Part shown: positions 54,403 through 62,779 of the stretch, piece after piece | Position numbering within the stretch: the first letter of the stretch is position 1 | Layout: each line of letters starts with the position of its first letter | Assembly: GCF_013307245.1 (NCBI RefSeq) | Contig: NZ_CP028941.1 | Location: 1,860,001 to 1,924,000, forward strand | DNA: 64,000 nt | Reading direction: 5' to 3' | DNA from: Polynucleobacter antarcticus | GTDB lineage: Bacteria > Pseudomonadota > Gammaproteobacteria > Burkholderiales > Burkholderiaceae | Made by a program: the position numbers and the translations under genes | The notes under the pieces: generated by a model | What the model saw: only the letters and a program-made list of their open reading frames with translations | Database searches by the model: none | Told to the model about the DNA's origin: nothing

Positions 54403-55662
54403 TTATATAAATCGAAACGCGATGATCGCGATGATCGTTGGTGGTAGTGCATATAGGAATAAATAGAGTGGGCTGATAGCACCTTCATCAAAACTCGACT
54501 TCAGAATCGAAAAGCCTGCTGGATTAGGCGCATTGGCAATTACCGTCAAGCCTCCACCAGTCAAAGCGCCTGCAACTAAAGAATATTTGAATTCATCGGA
54601 GAGACCCTCTACCAAAGAGCCTAAATAAGTAATCGCTGCATTATCCGTAATCGCTGTGAGAGCCGTAGCACCGTAATAGACCGAAGTGGAATCCAGGCTG
54701 ACTAATAAGGACTGTAGCCACCATTTTTGCTGGCTGCCCAACACCACTAAGCCGGCCAAGAAAAATGCCACTAATAAGCTTTCTCGCACAATCAGTTTGT
54801 TCTGATAACGCGCATACGCTGAGGTATAGCCAACAAAAAATAGGAACAGGCCCATAAATAAAACAGAATGGTGCACCGAAACCACTACAGCAACTAAAAA
54901 GGCTAAATGAATGGCAATCACGCTTACCGGAATGGCATCGATCTTTTTCTCATTCGGGGCGATAGTGAATGCGTTGAGCTCTTTAAAAAATAGGAAGGCT
55001 AAAAGTGTCGAGTTCACTACTACTGCAATCGCCGAGCGCCAGCCAAAGTTTTGCAGCATAAACATCAGATCCCAATTCCATGTTTTAGCAACCATCAATA
55101 TCGGTGGTGCTGCATAAGGCGTTAGCGCCCCACCAATAGAAATATTCACAAAGAGCACCGCTAGTGCGGCATACATTAACTTAGGGGAAATTCTCTTAGA
55201 GAAGTAATAGTCTCGCAGCAATAAGGCCGCCACAGTCATAGCAGCTGGCTCGGTGATAAATGATCCCAAGAGAGGAACGAGTGTGAGGGTCACCCACAAA
55301 AAACCAACGGACTTTTTGACTGGTAATAAAGCGGTCACACGCAAAACCAAAAAGAGACAAAACTCCAATACAGGCTTGCTCGCCGCAATGATCATGATCA
55401 CAAAGACAAATAGCGGCTCTGTGAAATTGAGTTTCTCGAGATACGTGATAGTGGCTTCTTGTCCGGTGTAGACAAAGAAGAAGGACACCAAGACCATCGC
55501 CCAAAAACCAAATACTACTTCCACCTCACCAAGCAAATGCCAAATACCAGCATGGCTCGGTTGTTTATGGGCAAGCCCCTCAAAAAACTTCGTGGAAAAC
55601 GTATGGATGACGGCTATTGCAAAAATAGCGCTACTGACAATATTGATGGTGGTCGGGGTCAT
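54403..55662 (-). CDS. Putative Na+/H+ antiporter
   Basis: The 419-residue protein has 10-12 membrane helices. It resembles the Na_H_antiport_3 group of the ion-transporter superfamily, with FITEPAAMTVAALLLRDYYF, IGGALTPYAAPPILMVAKTWNW and the second repeat TDNAAITYLGSLVEGLSDEFKYSLVAGALTGGGLTVIANAPNPAGF. The paired repeats with Asn/Asp-rich hairpins fit a secondary transporter. Cation specificity is a family guess. It is divergent from the CBS/nucleotidyltransferase gene across 147 bases. Confidence 0.8.
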   Translation of the reverse strand: MTPTTINIVSSAIFAIAVIHTFSTKFFEGLAHKQPSHAGIWHLLGEVEVVFGFWAMVLVSFFFVYTGQEATITYLEKLNFTEPLFVFVIMIIAASKPVLEFCLFLVLRVTALLPVKKSVGFLWVTLTLVPLLGSFITEPAAMTVAALLLRDYYFSKRISPKLMYAALAVLFVNISIGGALTPYAAPPILMVAKTWNWDLMFMLQNFGWRSAIAVVVNSTLLAFLFFKELNAFTIAPNEKKIDAIPVSVIAIHLAFLVAVVVSVHHSVLFMGLFLFFVGYTSAYARYQNKLIVRESLLVAFFLAGLVVLGSQQKWWLQSLLVSLDSTSVYYGATALTAITDNAAITYLGSLVEGLSDEFKYSLVAGALTGGGLTVIANAPNPAGFSILKSSFDEGAISPLYLFLYALPPTIIAIIAFRFI

Positions 55663-55809
55663 GGTGACGTGGGCCTTTGTAATGCTAAATTGGTATTGTA
55701 TTGATAAGCCTAGAAAACAGACATATGATGATCATTAGGCTAATAACCCCATTTTATATGAGTACATACGCCAGAGCAGCAGCATTTTGATCTAAACAGG
55801 GATTCATTC

Positions 55810-57714
55810 ATGGCTGAGCAAGCCTCTAATACTTCTTTCGCTTCGGATAGTCTCGTGCAAAACTTGCGGCAACAAGTGATGAAGCATCTACCTTTTTCAA
55901 AAATGTCTGCAAAAGAGGTTGATTTTTTTCTAACGTCATCGCGGGAGGCCTACTTCGCCCCTCAAGAAGTCATACTTTCTCCAGCAGATGGCGCCCCACC
56001 ATTTTTATATTTTATTCGGCAAGGTCGCGTCTCAGGCCTACGGGATATTCCAGGACTTGAGGAAACTGCTTTCTCCTTAGATGCGGGTGACTTATTTTCT
56101 ATCGGCTCTGCATTTGCCAATCGTCCGGTGTCTACCACTTATAGTGCAGTCGGTGATTGTTTTTGCTTGCTCTTCCCAGTAGCGGCCATGCGCCAGCTAG
56201 CGGCCCGCTCAACCCCATTTAGTGAATTCTTAAATAATCGCATCTGGGGTTTGCTCCAAGAATCCCGCACTGCTTTACGTAACGTTTTCGTCTCACAGGC
56301 TCTCGCAGAGCAATCTCTCGAGAGCAGACTGGGAGACTTGGCCCTCAAAAAACCTTTAACTACTGGACCCCATACCACGCTACGCGATGCACTGACTTTG
56401 ATCCATGAGAAAAAAGTGGGCTCCATTCTGGTGATCGAAAATGAACGAAGTATCTTAGGTATTTTGACGCGCTACGATGTGCTGTCCAGAGTCACTCTGG
56501 CTAATTTAGACCTAAACACACCCATATCTGCGGTGATGTCTACTGAAGTAAAAACTCTGACTGTGGACGATAGTGCTGAAATGGCGAGCCTACTGATGTC
56601 CCGCTCCCACATCCGTCATTTACCTATCTTAGAACGTGGCGTGCTCGTAGGCATTATTTCAGAGCGTGATCTCTTTTCTTTGCAGCGACTGTCGCTCAAT
56701 AGTATTAGCACAGCCATTCGAAACAGTGATGATCTGGCACTTTTAAAAAAGTGCGCAGACGATATCCGTAAGTTTGCACGCAACTTAATAGGCCAAGGTG
56801 TTCAGGCTCGCCAACTGACCTCTTTAATCAGCCACCTCAATGATGTTCTGACCGAGCAATTGATCGCGATCTCTGCCCGCAAGCATCAAGTCAATATGGC
56901 TCACTTCGCTTGGATTGCCCTGGGGTCCGAGGGGCGAAGCGAGCAGACGATTGCTACCGATCAAGACAATGCCTTAGTTTTTTTAGATACCGATTCAGCA
57001 GCCCAAGCTGCGATCTACCTGAGTTTTGCAAAAGAGGTGAATGAGGCTCTTGATGCCTGTGGCTACCCACTCTGCAAAGGCAACATCATGGCTAGCAATC
57101 CAGAACTATGCCTTCGTCAAGGCGAATGGCTTGCTCGCTTTGTGCGCTGGATAGAACAAGGTAATCCACAGGGCTTATTAAATGCCAGTATCTTTTTTGA
57201 CTTGAGGGCATTGGCTGGCAATGCTGATTTACTCATACCCTTAAAAGATTATGTGCGAAAGCAGGCAGCAGCCACTCCCCGCTTTATTAAACAGCTTGCA
57301 GATAACTCTCTGCAGAGACGCGTTCCCCTCAATTGGTTTGGCGCACTTGAGGCTACTGATATCAACGGTCAGAAAACGATTGATCTAAAGTTGCAAGGTG
57401 CTGCCATCATGGTCGACATAGCGCGCATTTATTCATTAGCGAATGGTATTGAAGTAATTAATACCCGAGAACGTTTAGCGGCAGTAGGTCGTGCCTTACA
57501 TGCCCCAGAGTCAGAGAGTGCCGCATGGATTACAGCCTTTGAGTTTTTGCAAACCCAGCGCTTAGCAATTCAGATGGGTGAAACCCGCATCCATGGCAAT
57601 CCGAATGTGGTTGATATTGAGAAACTCAATGCGGTGGATCGCACAATTTTGAAAGAATCGCTTCTTCAAGTGCGTTCTTTACAACAGCGCCTTGAGTTGG
57701 ACTATGCACGCTAA
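55810..57714 (+). CDS. cNMP-binding / CBS / DUF294 nucleotidyltransferase-like signalling protein
   Basis: Domains in order: a cyclic-nucleotide-binding-like domain (about 20-150), two CBS domains (about 175-300), a DUF294 nucleotidyltransferase domain (about 315-455) with GSEGRSEQTIATDQDNAL at residues 372-389, and a DUF294 C-terminal helical domain (about 480-634). The acidic TDQDN matches the GlnD-like Gx(S)..DxD metal site, so it may modify a partner protein. It has 634 residues and no membrane segment. Such proteins often lie beside DUF4212/SSS symporters, as here, 2 kb upstream. The CBS ligand is unknown. The start of the next gene lies inside its last codons. Confidence 0.88.
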   Translation: MAEQASNTSFASDSLVQNLRQQVMKHLPFSKMSAKEVDFFLTSSREAYFAPQEVILSPADGAPPFLYFIRQGRVSGLRDIPGLEETAFSLDAGDLFSIGSAFANRPVSTTYSAVGDCFCLLFPVAAMRQLAARSTPFSEFLNNRIWGLLQESRTALRNVFVSQALAEQSLESRLGDLALKKPLTTGPHTTLRDALTLIHEKKVGSILVIENERSILGILTRYDVLSRVTLANLDLNTPISAVMSTEVKTLTVDDSAEMASLLMSRSHIRHLPILERGVLVGIISERDLFSLQRLSLNSISTAIRNSDDLALLKKCADDIRKFARNLIGQGVQARQLTSLISHLNDVLTEQLIAISARKHQVNMAHFAWIALGSEGRSEQTIATDQDNALVFLDTDSAAQAAIYLSFAKEVNEALDACGYPLCKGNIMASNPELCLRQGEWLARFVRWIEQGNPQGLLNASIFFDLRALAGNADLLIPLKDYVRKQAAATPRFIKQLADNSLQRRVPLNWFGALEATDINGQKTIDLKLQGAAIMVDIARIYSLANGIEVINTRERLAAVGRALHAPESESAAWITAFEFLQTQRLAIQMGETRIHGNPNVVDIEKLNAVDRTILKESLLQVRSLQQRLELDYAR

Positions 57715-58372
57715 TCCGGGGGATCTGCCTTGGTTAAACAGCATTCGTAAGCTCTTTCAAGCGAAGCCGCCCGAGTCGCGACGGTGGATTGTGCTTGATG
57801 TTGAAACGAGTGGGCTAGATCCCTACTCGGATCGTTTACTGGCAATTGCAGCCGTAGCCGTAGAAGTGAGCTCAAATTTTGAGAACGTCTCGATTGTGAT
57901 TGGCGACAGCTATGAAGCAGTCTTAAAACAAGACATTCCTACTAATAAAGAGAATGTGTTGATTCACCACATTGGCAGACAAGCTCAGACTGAGGGACGA
58001 CCACCAGAAGAAGTTCTTGAAGGATTCCGACAATGGGCTGGCGATTGCCCGCTCTTAGCATTTCATGCGCCTTTTGATGAAGCCATGATTCATCGTGCAT
58101 TTAAGGCATTTGGGCTTAAACCCCTACTAAATGAATGGCTAGATATTGAACCGCTTGCCAAAATTACTGGGGTAAACCCTAGTATTAGAGCGCTAGATGA
58201 ATGGTTAAACCATTTTGGTATTGAATGTGCTATCCGCCACCAGGCAGCTGCCGATACTTTTGCCACCGCAGAGCTCTTAATGCGCCTCTGGCCCCAACTT
58301 AAAAAAGAGGCGAACTCTTGGGCTAGCCTAAGGAAATTGAGTCGTCAGGCGAGCTGGATTCCTGGGTCATAA
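57704..58372 (+). CDS. DnaQ-like 3'-5' exonuclease
   Basis: This is a DEDDh-type exonuclease. ExoI WIVLDVETSGLDPYSDRLLAIAAVAV gives Asp and Glu; ExoII FHAPFDEAMIHRAF gives the middle Asp; and ExoIII RHQAAADTFATAELL gives the His and last Asp. I use ATG 57704 (222 residues), which overlaps the previous gene by 11 bases; a TTG four codons earlier is possible. Proteins of this type next to DUF294 genes are common, although the shared role is unclear. It could be a second epsilon-like subunit or an oligoribonuclease; the DNA alone does not decide. Confidence 0.87.
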   Translation: MHANPGDLPWLNSIRKLFQAKPPESRRWIVLDVETSGLDPYSDRLLAIAAVAVEVSSNFENVSIVIGDSYEAVLKQDIPTNKENVLIHHIGRQAQTEGRPPEEVLEGFRQWAGDCPLLAFHAPFDEAMIHRAFKAFGLKPLLNEWLDIEPLAKITGVNPSIRALDEWLNHFGIECAIRHQAAADTFATAELLMRLWPQLKKEANSWASLRKLSRQASWIPGS

Positions 58373-58503
58373 AAAGGCCATCTTTTGCCCTAAAATGGTG
58401 CAAATATTAAGTAAGGGAAATCACTAATGTGGATAAAGGCCTTTAGAAACCATAATTCACTAGTTTTGTAGCTTAGCAGTTGTGTAATTTTCGGGGATTC
58501 TTA

Positions 58504-58800
58504 GTGCTTTTATTTTTAAACATCGCTCAACTCATTTTGTATATCGGCGCCTTAGGTCTCGCAGGCCAAGGTTTGCTATATATATTAGCTGGACACGATC
58601 GTGACACTAACTTGTTTTACCAGTTGATTGGCATGGTCAATAAGCCCTGGACCCTCATTGCACGCTTTATTTCTCCAAAGCAAATTCTGGATAGGCAAGT
58701 GCCCTTCGTGGCATTTTGTATTGTGGGCGTTCTATATATTGCTGTGACTCTAGCCAAGATTGAGCATTGCATCACAATTGGAATGGCAGCATGTCAGTAA
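58504..58800 (+). CDS. Small membrane protein of unknown function
   Basis: A 98-residue product with two to three membrane segments (LLFLNIAQLILYIGALGLAGQGLLYIL and VPFVAFCIVGVLYIAVTLAKI) flanking RDTNLFYQLIGMVNKPWTLIARFISPKQILDRQ. I choose GTG 58504 because GGGG at 58493-58496 lies 7 bases before it; a TTG eight codons upstream lacks one. Its end overlaps the next gene. The function is not known; its position between a signalling enzyme and a symporter suggests a role at the membrane. Confidence 0.7.
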   Translation: MLLFLNIAQLILYIGALGLAGQGLLYILAGHDRDTNLFYQLIGMVNKPWTLIARFISPKQILDRQVPFVAFCIVGVLYIAVTLAKIEHCITIGMAACQ

Positions 58801-59366
58801 AAAAACATAACCTCACTTGGTTTTTCCTAAAATGGCGCGCCTCTGCATTTATTGTCTTGGGCATGAAAAGCCAAGCCATGGAAGTGTTCGAACAGATGTT
58901 GCAGCAGTTTCCAAATGATGCGTATGCGATTGGCAGTCTTGCTTTTATGAAGACCGAGCTTGGTGATAAAGAAGGTGCTATCGCCGACTACAAGCGTTTA
59001 ACTCTATTGTCTGAGGTATCTGCCGCTACTTGGTACAACCTTGGTTTCTTACAAGAAGAGCTTGGCCAAGTTCAAGATGCTGAACACAGCTTTCGGCAGG
59101 CCATCAAGTTAAATGAAAAATTGGACCTAGCCTGGTACGGGCTTGGTTTAGCGCTGATTCAATTACAGCGCTTCGATGAGGCCATTAAAGCCCTCAAGAA
59201 AAATACTACCCTACAACCCATGAGTCCTTACGCCTGGTATCAGCTCGCAAAGATTTATGTTGAGCGCAATCAGCCCGATGAGGCAAGCAAAATTATTCAC
59301 CATTTAAAGCAGTTTGAACCTAAATTTGCTAAGCAGTTAGAACAGGAAACCGGCTTAACTGCTTAG
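58791..59366 (+). CDS. TPR-repeat protein
   Basis: Beginning at ATG 58791 (191 residues), it overlaps the preceding stop by 10 bases. At least four TPR units are visible: MEVFEQMLQQFPNDAYAIGSLAF, DYKRLTLLSEVSAATWYNLGFL, HSFRQAIKLNEKLDLAWYGLGLAL and KALKKNTTLQPMSPYAWYQLAKI. The N-terminal WFFLKWRASAFIVLG is hydrophobic and could anchor it at the membrane. TPR proteins serve as protein docks; the partner is not known, but the small membrane protein just upstream is a natural candidate. Confidence 0.83.
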   Translation: MSVKKHNLTWFFLKWRASAFIVLGMKSQAMEVFEQMLQQFPNDAYAIGSLAFMKTELGDKEGAIADYKRLTLLSEVSAATWYNLGFLQEELGQVQDAEHSFRQAIKLNEKLDLAWYGLGLALIQLQRFDEAIKALKKNTTLQPMSPYAWYQLAKIYVERNQPDEASKIIHHLKQFEPKFAKQLEQETGLTA

Positions 59367-59435
59367 TGATTTTTTGTAGTTTGATAGTTTTGCAATGCTG
59401 TAGAAGTATTTTATTAACTTAAGGGAGAAACTGTT

Positions 59436-59699
59436 ATGCAATTAACAGAATCGCAGAAACAATATTGGTCGAAAAACGTAAGGATGACAGGATTTCTGTT
59501 AGCCATTTGGTTTCTCGTGACCTATGTTGTTGGATTTAGTGCGCGCGAGTTGAACTTCAACTTTTTTGGTTGGCCATTTAGTTTTTGGGTAGGGGCTCAG
59601 GGCGCACTCGTTGTGTACGTTTTGATCATTGCCTACTACGCACACTATATGAATAATCTTGACAAAGAATATGGTTGTGCTGAAGAGGAGGAGGATTAA
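59436..59699 (+). CDS. DUF4212 small subunit of a sodium:solute symporter
   Basis: An 87-residue protein with two membrane helices (about 17-37 and 50-74), beginning MQLTESQKQYWSKNVRMTGFLLAIWFLVTYV and ending in an acidic tail (EYGCAEEEED). It matches the DUF4212 small partner that precedes acetate/solute symporters of the SSS family. AAGGGAGAAA is a strong ribosome-binding site. The large subunit starts 2 bases after its stop. Confidence 0.9.
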   Translation: MQLTESQKQYWSKNVRMTGFLLAIWFLVTYVVGFSARELNFNFFGWPFSFWVGAQGALVVYVLIIAYYAHYMNNLDKEYGCAEEEED

Positions 59700-59701
59700 T
59701 C

Positions 59702-61822
59702 ATGGCTGAAATGACACCTAGTGGAGATGGCAGTATTTTTGGTGGCGGCGGAAGTAATGCCGACTTTAAAAAAGGTCTGAATAAGGTCTATACCTGGTAC
59801 ACCGGAGGTTTCTTAACTTTCGTTGTGATTTTGGCTATTGCAGAGCAAATGGGCCTTAGTCGTGCCATGATTGGTTACATATTCTTAGGCGCAACTGTTT
59901 TACTCTATGCCGGTATTGGTGTGATGAGTAGAACAAATGATGCTGCTGAATACTATGTAGCCGGACGCAGAGTACCAGCGGTCTATAACGGTATGGCAAC
60001 GGGTGCGGACTGGATGTCAGCAGCGTCGTTTATCGGTATGGCTGGTACCTTGTACTTAACGGGTTACGGCGGTTTGGCCTTCATTATGGGCTGGACAGGC
60101 GGTTACTGTTTAGTGGCTTTGTTCTTGGCTCCGTACCTGCGTAAATTCGGTCAATTTACGATTCCTGACTTCTTGGGCGCGCGTTACGACGGTAATCTTC
60201 CACGCTTTATCGGAATTTTTGCGGCGATTTTGTGCTCCTTTACTTATGTGGTTGCGCAGATTTACGGAGTAGGTTTGATTACTACCCGTTTAGCAGGCAT
60301 TCCATTTGAGGTAGGAATTTTCGTAGGTTTGGCTGGTATTTTGGTTTGTTCCTTCTTAGGTGGTATGCGCGCAGTAACTTGGACTCAAGTTGCTCAGTAC
60401 ATCATCTTGATCATTGCTTACATGATTCCAGTGGTTTGGTTGTCAGTAAAGCAAACAGGCGTACCAATTCCACAGGCTATCTATGGATACCAGTTGGAAA
60501 AAGTTACCGCTAAAGAAGCAGAACTCATCAAAGATCCAAAAGAGTTAGAAGTAAGAGCGATTTTCAAAGCTCGTGCTGCAGCTTTTGGTGAAAAATTAAA
60601 AGATGTTCCTGCTGCGCTTGCTGCGGATAAAGCTGCTGCTGAAACTAAGCTAGCAGATTTAAAAGCAGCTAGTGCACCAGCTGCTGATATTGCTGCTGCT
60701 GAAAAAGCATTAGCCGCAGTTCCAGCAGATGCTGCAGCTGCAAAAGCGGCATGGACTAAAGGTAAAGCTGGTGCAGAAGCTCGTGACAAGCCACTTGCTG
60801 GCATGCCACGTCACGCTCAGCAGTTTGCGGGTGATCCTGCAGGTGATGAGAAGGCACGCACTGCTTTCGACACTTCACGTCGTAACTTCTTAGCATTGAT
60901 CTTCTGTTTGATGGTGGGTACAGCGGCATTGCCACATATTCTGATGCGTTTTTACACGACTCCGTCTGTAAAACAAGCTCGTGAATCTGTGACATGGTCC
61001 TTGTTCTTCATCTTCTTGCTGTACTTCACCGCTCCTGCTTTGGCAGTTTTGGTTAAGTATGAGATCTTCACGGTCTTAGTGGGAACACCTTTTGATCAAC
61101 TGCCGGGTTGGATTGCGCAGTGGAACAAGGTGGATGCGGCTTTGTTATCAGTAGTTGACGTAAACAAAGATGGTCTCTTGCAGTTAGGTGAGATGAGTAT
61201 TGGTGGCGATATCATCGTTCTGGCAACCCCAGAAATCGGTGGCTTGCCATATGTGATCTCAGGCTTGGTTGCTGCTGGTGGTTTGGCTGCTGCTCTGTCC
61301 ACTGCTGATGGCCTCTTGTTGACTATTGCTAACGCACTGTCACATGACCTCTACTACAAGATGATTAACCCAAATGCACCTGCTAGCAAACGTGTTTTGA
61401 TTTCTAAAGTACTGTTGTTGGTTGTTGCTCTGGCAGCTGCTTATGTAGCTTCCCAGAAACCTGCGGACATCTTGTTCTTGGTTGGTGCAGCGTTCTCCTT
61501 TGCGGCAGCAGCATTCTTCCCAGCACTTACCCTTGGTATTTTCTGGAAGCGCGCTACTAAAGCAGGAGCCTGTGTCGGTATGATCTGTGGCCTAGGTGTC
61601 ACCATGTACTACATGGCGGTGACACAGCCATGGTTGCGCGGTGTATTCGGCGTTACTTCACCTATAGAACTTTGGTATGGTATTCAGCCAATTTCTGCTG
61701 GTGTATTCGGCGTACCGCTTGGCTTCGCATTGATTATCTTGGTGAGTTTGGTAACCCCAGCCCCACGTAAAGAAATTCAAGACTTGATCTCTTTTGTACG
61801 CTATCCATCGATTCGTGCTTAA
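59702..61822 (+). CDS. Sodium:solute symporter (VC_2705-like SSS family) with Ala-rich insert
   Basis: The 706-residue membrane protein has the SSS core: VAGRRVPAVYNGMATGADWMSAASFIGMAGTLYLTGYGGLAF, GLVAAGGLAAALSTADGLLLTIANALSHD, and a C-terminal half with FLVGAAFSFAAAAFFPALTLGIFWKRATKAGA. It belongs with the DUF4212-paired ActP-like transporters of acetate and other short monocarboxylates. Two additions are seen: an Ala/Lys-rich, probably helical insert at about residues 266-375, and an EF-hand-like loop DVNKDGLLQLGE at 486-497. The solute and the roles of the insertions are not known. A terminator follows 54 bases after the stop. Confidence 0.9.
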   Translation: MAEMTPSGDGSIFGGGGSNADFKKGLNKVYTWYTGGFLTFVVILAIAEQMGLSRAMIGYIFLGATVLLYAGIGVMSRTNDAAEYYVAGRRVPAVYNGMATGADWMSAASFIGMAGTLYLTGYGGLAFIMGWTGGYCLVALFLAPYLRKFGQFTIPDFLGARYDGNLPRFIGIFAAILCSFTYVVAQIYGVGLITTRLAGIPFEVGIFVGLAGILVCSFLGGMRAVTWTQVAQYIILIIAYMIPVVWLSVKQTGVPIPQAIYGYQLEKVTAKEAELIKDPKELEVRAIFKARAAAFGEKLKDVPAALAADKAAAETKLADLKAASAPAADIAAAEKALAAVPADAAAAKAAWTKGKAGAEARDKPLAGMPRHAQQFAGDPAGDEKARTAFDTSRRNFLALIFCLMVGTAALPHILMRFYTTPSVKQARESVTWSLFFIFLLYFTAPALAVLVKYEIFTVLVGTPFDQLPGWIAQWNKVDAALLSVVDVNKDGLLQLGEMSIGGDIIVLATPEIGGLPYVISGLVAAGGLAAALSTADGLLLTIANALSHDLYYKMINPNAPASKRVLISKVLLLVVALAAAYVASQKPADILFLVGAAFSFAAAAFFPALTLGIFWKRATKAGACVGMICGLGVTMYYMAVTQPWLRGVFGVTSPIELWYGIQPISAGVFGVPLGFALIILVSLVTPAPRKEIQDLISFVRYPSIRA

Positions 61823-61875
61823 GGTAAAGGTAGTGATGCATGACTGATTGCTAGGTTTACTCCTAGACATCGACT

Positions 61876-61902
61876 AACCCGCTCTTCGGAGCGGGTTTTT
61901 TA
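61876..61902 (+). terminator. Terminator of the symporter operon
   Basis: ACCCGCTC-TTCG-GAGCGGGT (61877-61896), a perfect 8-bp stem with a UUCG tetraloop, merges into a run of T residues on the + strand. Confidence 0.95.
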
Positions 61903-61922
61903 TTGTCCAAATAAATACAAAG

Positions 61923-61960
61923 TACAAAAAAAAGGCCACTACCGCTAGGTAATGGCCTTT
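61923..61960 (-). terminator. Terminator of the tRNA gene
   Basis: On the reverse strand AAAGGCCA and TGGCCTTT pair around a 14-base loop, followed by a run of eight T residues in all, five bases past the tRNA 3' end. Confidence 0.85.
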
Positions 61961-61965
61961 CAATT

Positions 61966-62042
61966 TGGTGGCGAATCAGGGATTTGAACCCCGGACCTGC
62001 GGATTATGATTCCGTCGCTCTAACCAGCTGAGCTAATTCGCC
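61966..62042 (-). tRNA. tRNA-Met (anticodon CAU, elongator type)
   Basis: The 77-base reverse-strand sequence folds as a tRNA: acceptor GGCGAAT with ATTCGCC, D stem GCTC/GAGC, anticodon loop ATCATAA with CAU at 62008-62006, and T arm CGGGG-TTCAAAT-CCCTG. Discriminator A and the CCA end are encoded. G1-C72 pairing excludes initiator tRNA. The top anticodon-stem pair is A27 with C43, a mismatch. tRNA-Ile with a lysidine-modified CAU anticodon cannot be fully excluded from sequence. Confidence 0.93.
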
Positions 62043-62375
62043 GAACTCATGATTATAGCGAAATTTAAACTACATAGCCATTGGGGGCCCTTGTACACTT
62101 CTTTCATCTAAAAATGCGGTTTTAGCGGCAAATCACTAGCCAACACTTGATGTACGCATTTGTCCTTTAAAGGAATATGCGTTCTCAAGAAAATCAAATG
62201 GAGGCGGTACCCATCCCTTGATTGGCTTTTAATCCTACTAATAAGGCTTGGTGAATTTGATCGCTGCTCTCACTTCAATCTTCATCATTGAAATCAGCGG
62301 GTTAAGTTTGGATTCACCATAAAGCACTACTTGCTTTATGATTAAATCTACAAAAACAACATTTGAGAGAACCCC
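62043..62375. other. Gene-free interval between the tRNA and the HiPIP gene
   Basis: The first part must hold the tRNA promoter (reverse strand). I find no open frame with coding character on either strand, no inverted repeat of note and no convincing -35/-10 pair. AGAG at about 8-10 bases before ATG 62376 may be the HiPIP ribosome-binding site. Confidence 0.6.
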
Positions 62376-62654
62376 ATGAAAAATAGTCGTCGTCAATTTA
62401 TGATTTTATCCGCTGCTGGTGCTTGTACCTTAGCGCTCAACGGGAGAGTACAAGCTCAAGCTATGGTGTCTGAAGCAGATCCACAAGCTAAGGGATTGAA
62501 ATACGTTGCTGTCTCTACAACCGCTGGAAAGAACTGTGGAAACTGTGCTCTGTATCAGGGTAAAGCAGGCTCTGCTGCTGGTGGTTGCCCTCTGTTTGCA
62601 GGCAAACAAGTGGCTGCTAATGGCTGGTGCTCTGCTTGGGCTAAAAAAGGCTAA
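62376..62654 (+). CDS. High-potential iron-sulfur protein (HiPIP)
   Basis: HiPIPs are periplasmic 4Fe-4S electron carriers at high redox potential. The 92-residue precursor has a twin-arginine signal (SRRQFM at residues 4-9, cleavage around 29), as expected for a cofactor-loaded export. The cluster cysteines are Cys54, Cys57, Cys71 and Cys85 in NCGNCALYQG, GGCPLF and GWCSAW, with a conserved Tyr43 region. Possible partners are a terminal oxidase or a photosynthetic reaction centre; neither is in the window. A terminator follows. Confidence 0.95.
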   Translation: MKNSRRQFMILSAAGACTLALNGRVQAQAMVSEADPQAKGLKYVAVSTTAGKNCGNCALYQGKAGSAAGGCPLFAGKQVAANGWCSAWAKKG

Positions 62655-62702
62655 CAAGATTCAATTAGCATAGGGTTAAGTCAACTTGAACTAACCCAAA
62701 AG

Positions 62703-62730
62703 AAAATAGCCCACTTGCTGGGCTATTTTT
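62703..62730. terminator. Bidirectional terminator after HiPIP
   Basis: AAATAGCCCA and TGGGCTATTT pair around CTTGC, with T residues after and A residues before, so it can serve the HiPIP gene and the converging DUF411 gene. Confidence 0.9.
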
Positions 62731-62779
62731 GATTTTGATTATCTTGGAGTGGAATTGACCAGGCGTGGAATGCCTAAAT

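Noticed and set aside
60481..60804. An Ala/Ser-rich frame antisense to the symporter insert
   Set aside because: It mirrors the GCT/GCA-rich Ala codons of the insert and has no initiation site.
62194..62277. A 26-codon open stretch on the reverse strand that reads somewhat like a protein end
   Set aside because: It is bounded by stops, has no start codon in a good position, and I cannot match it to a family; too short to call a pseudogene.
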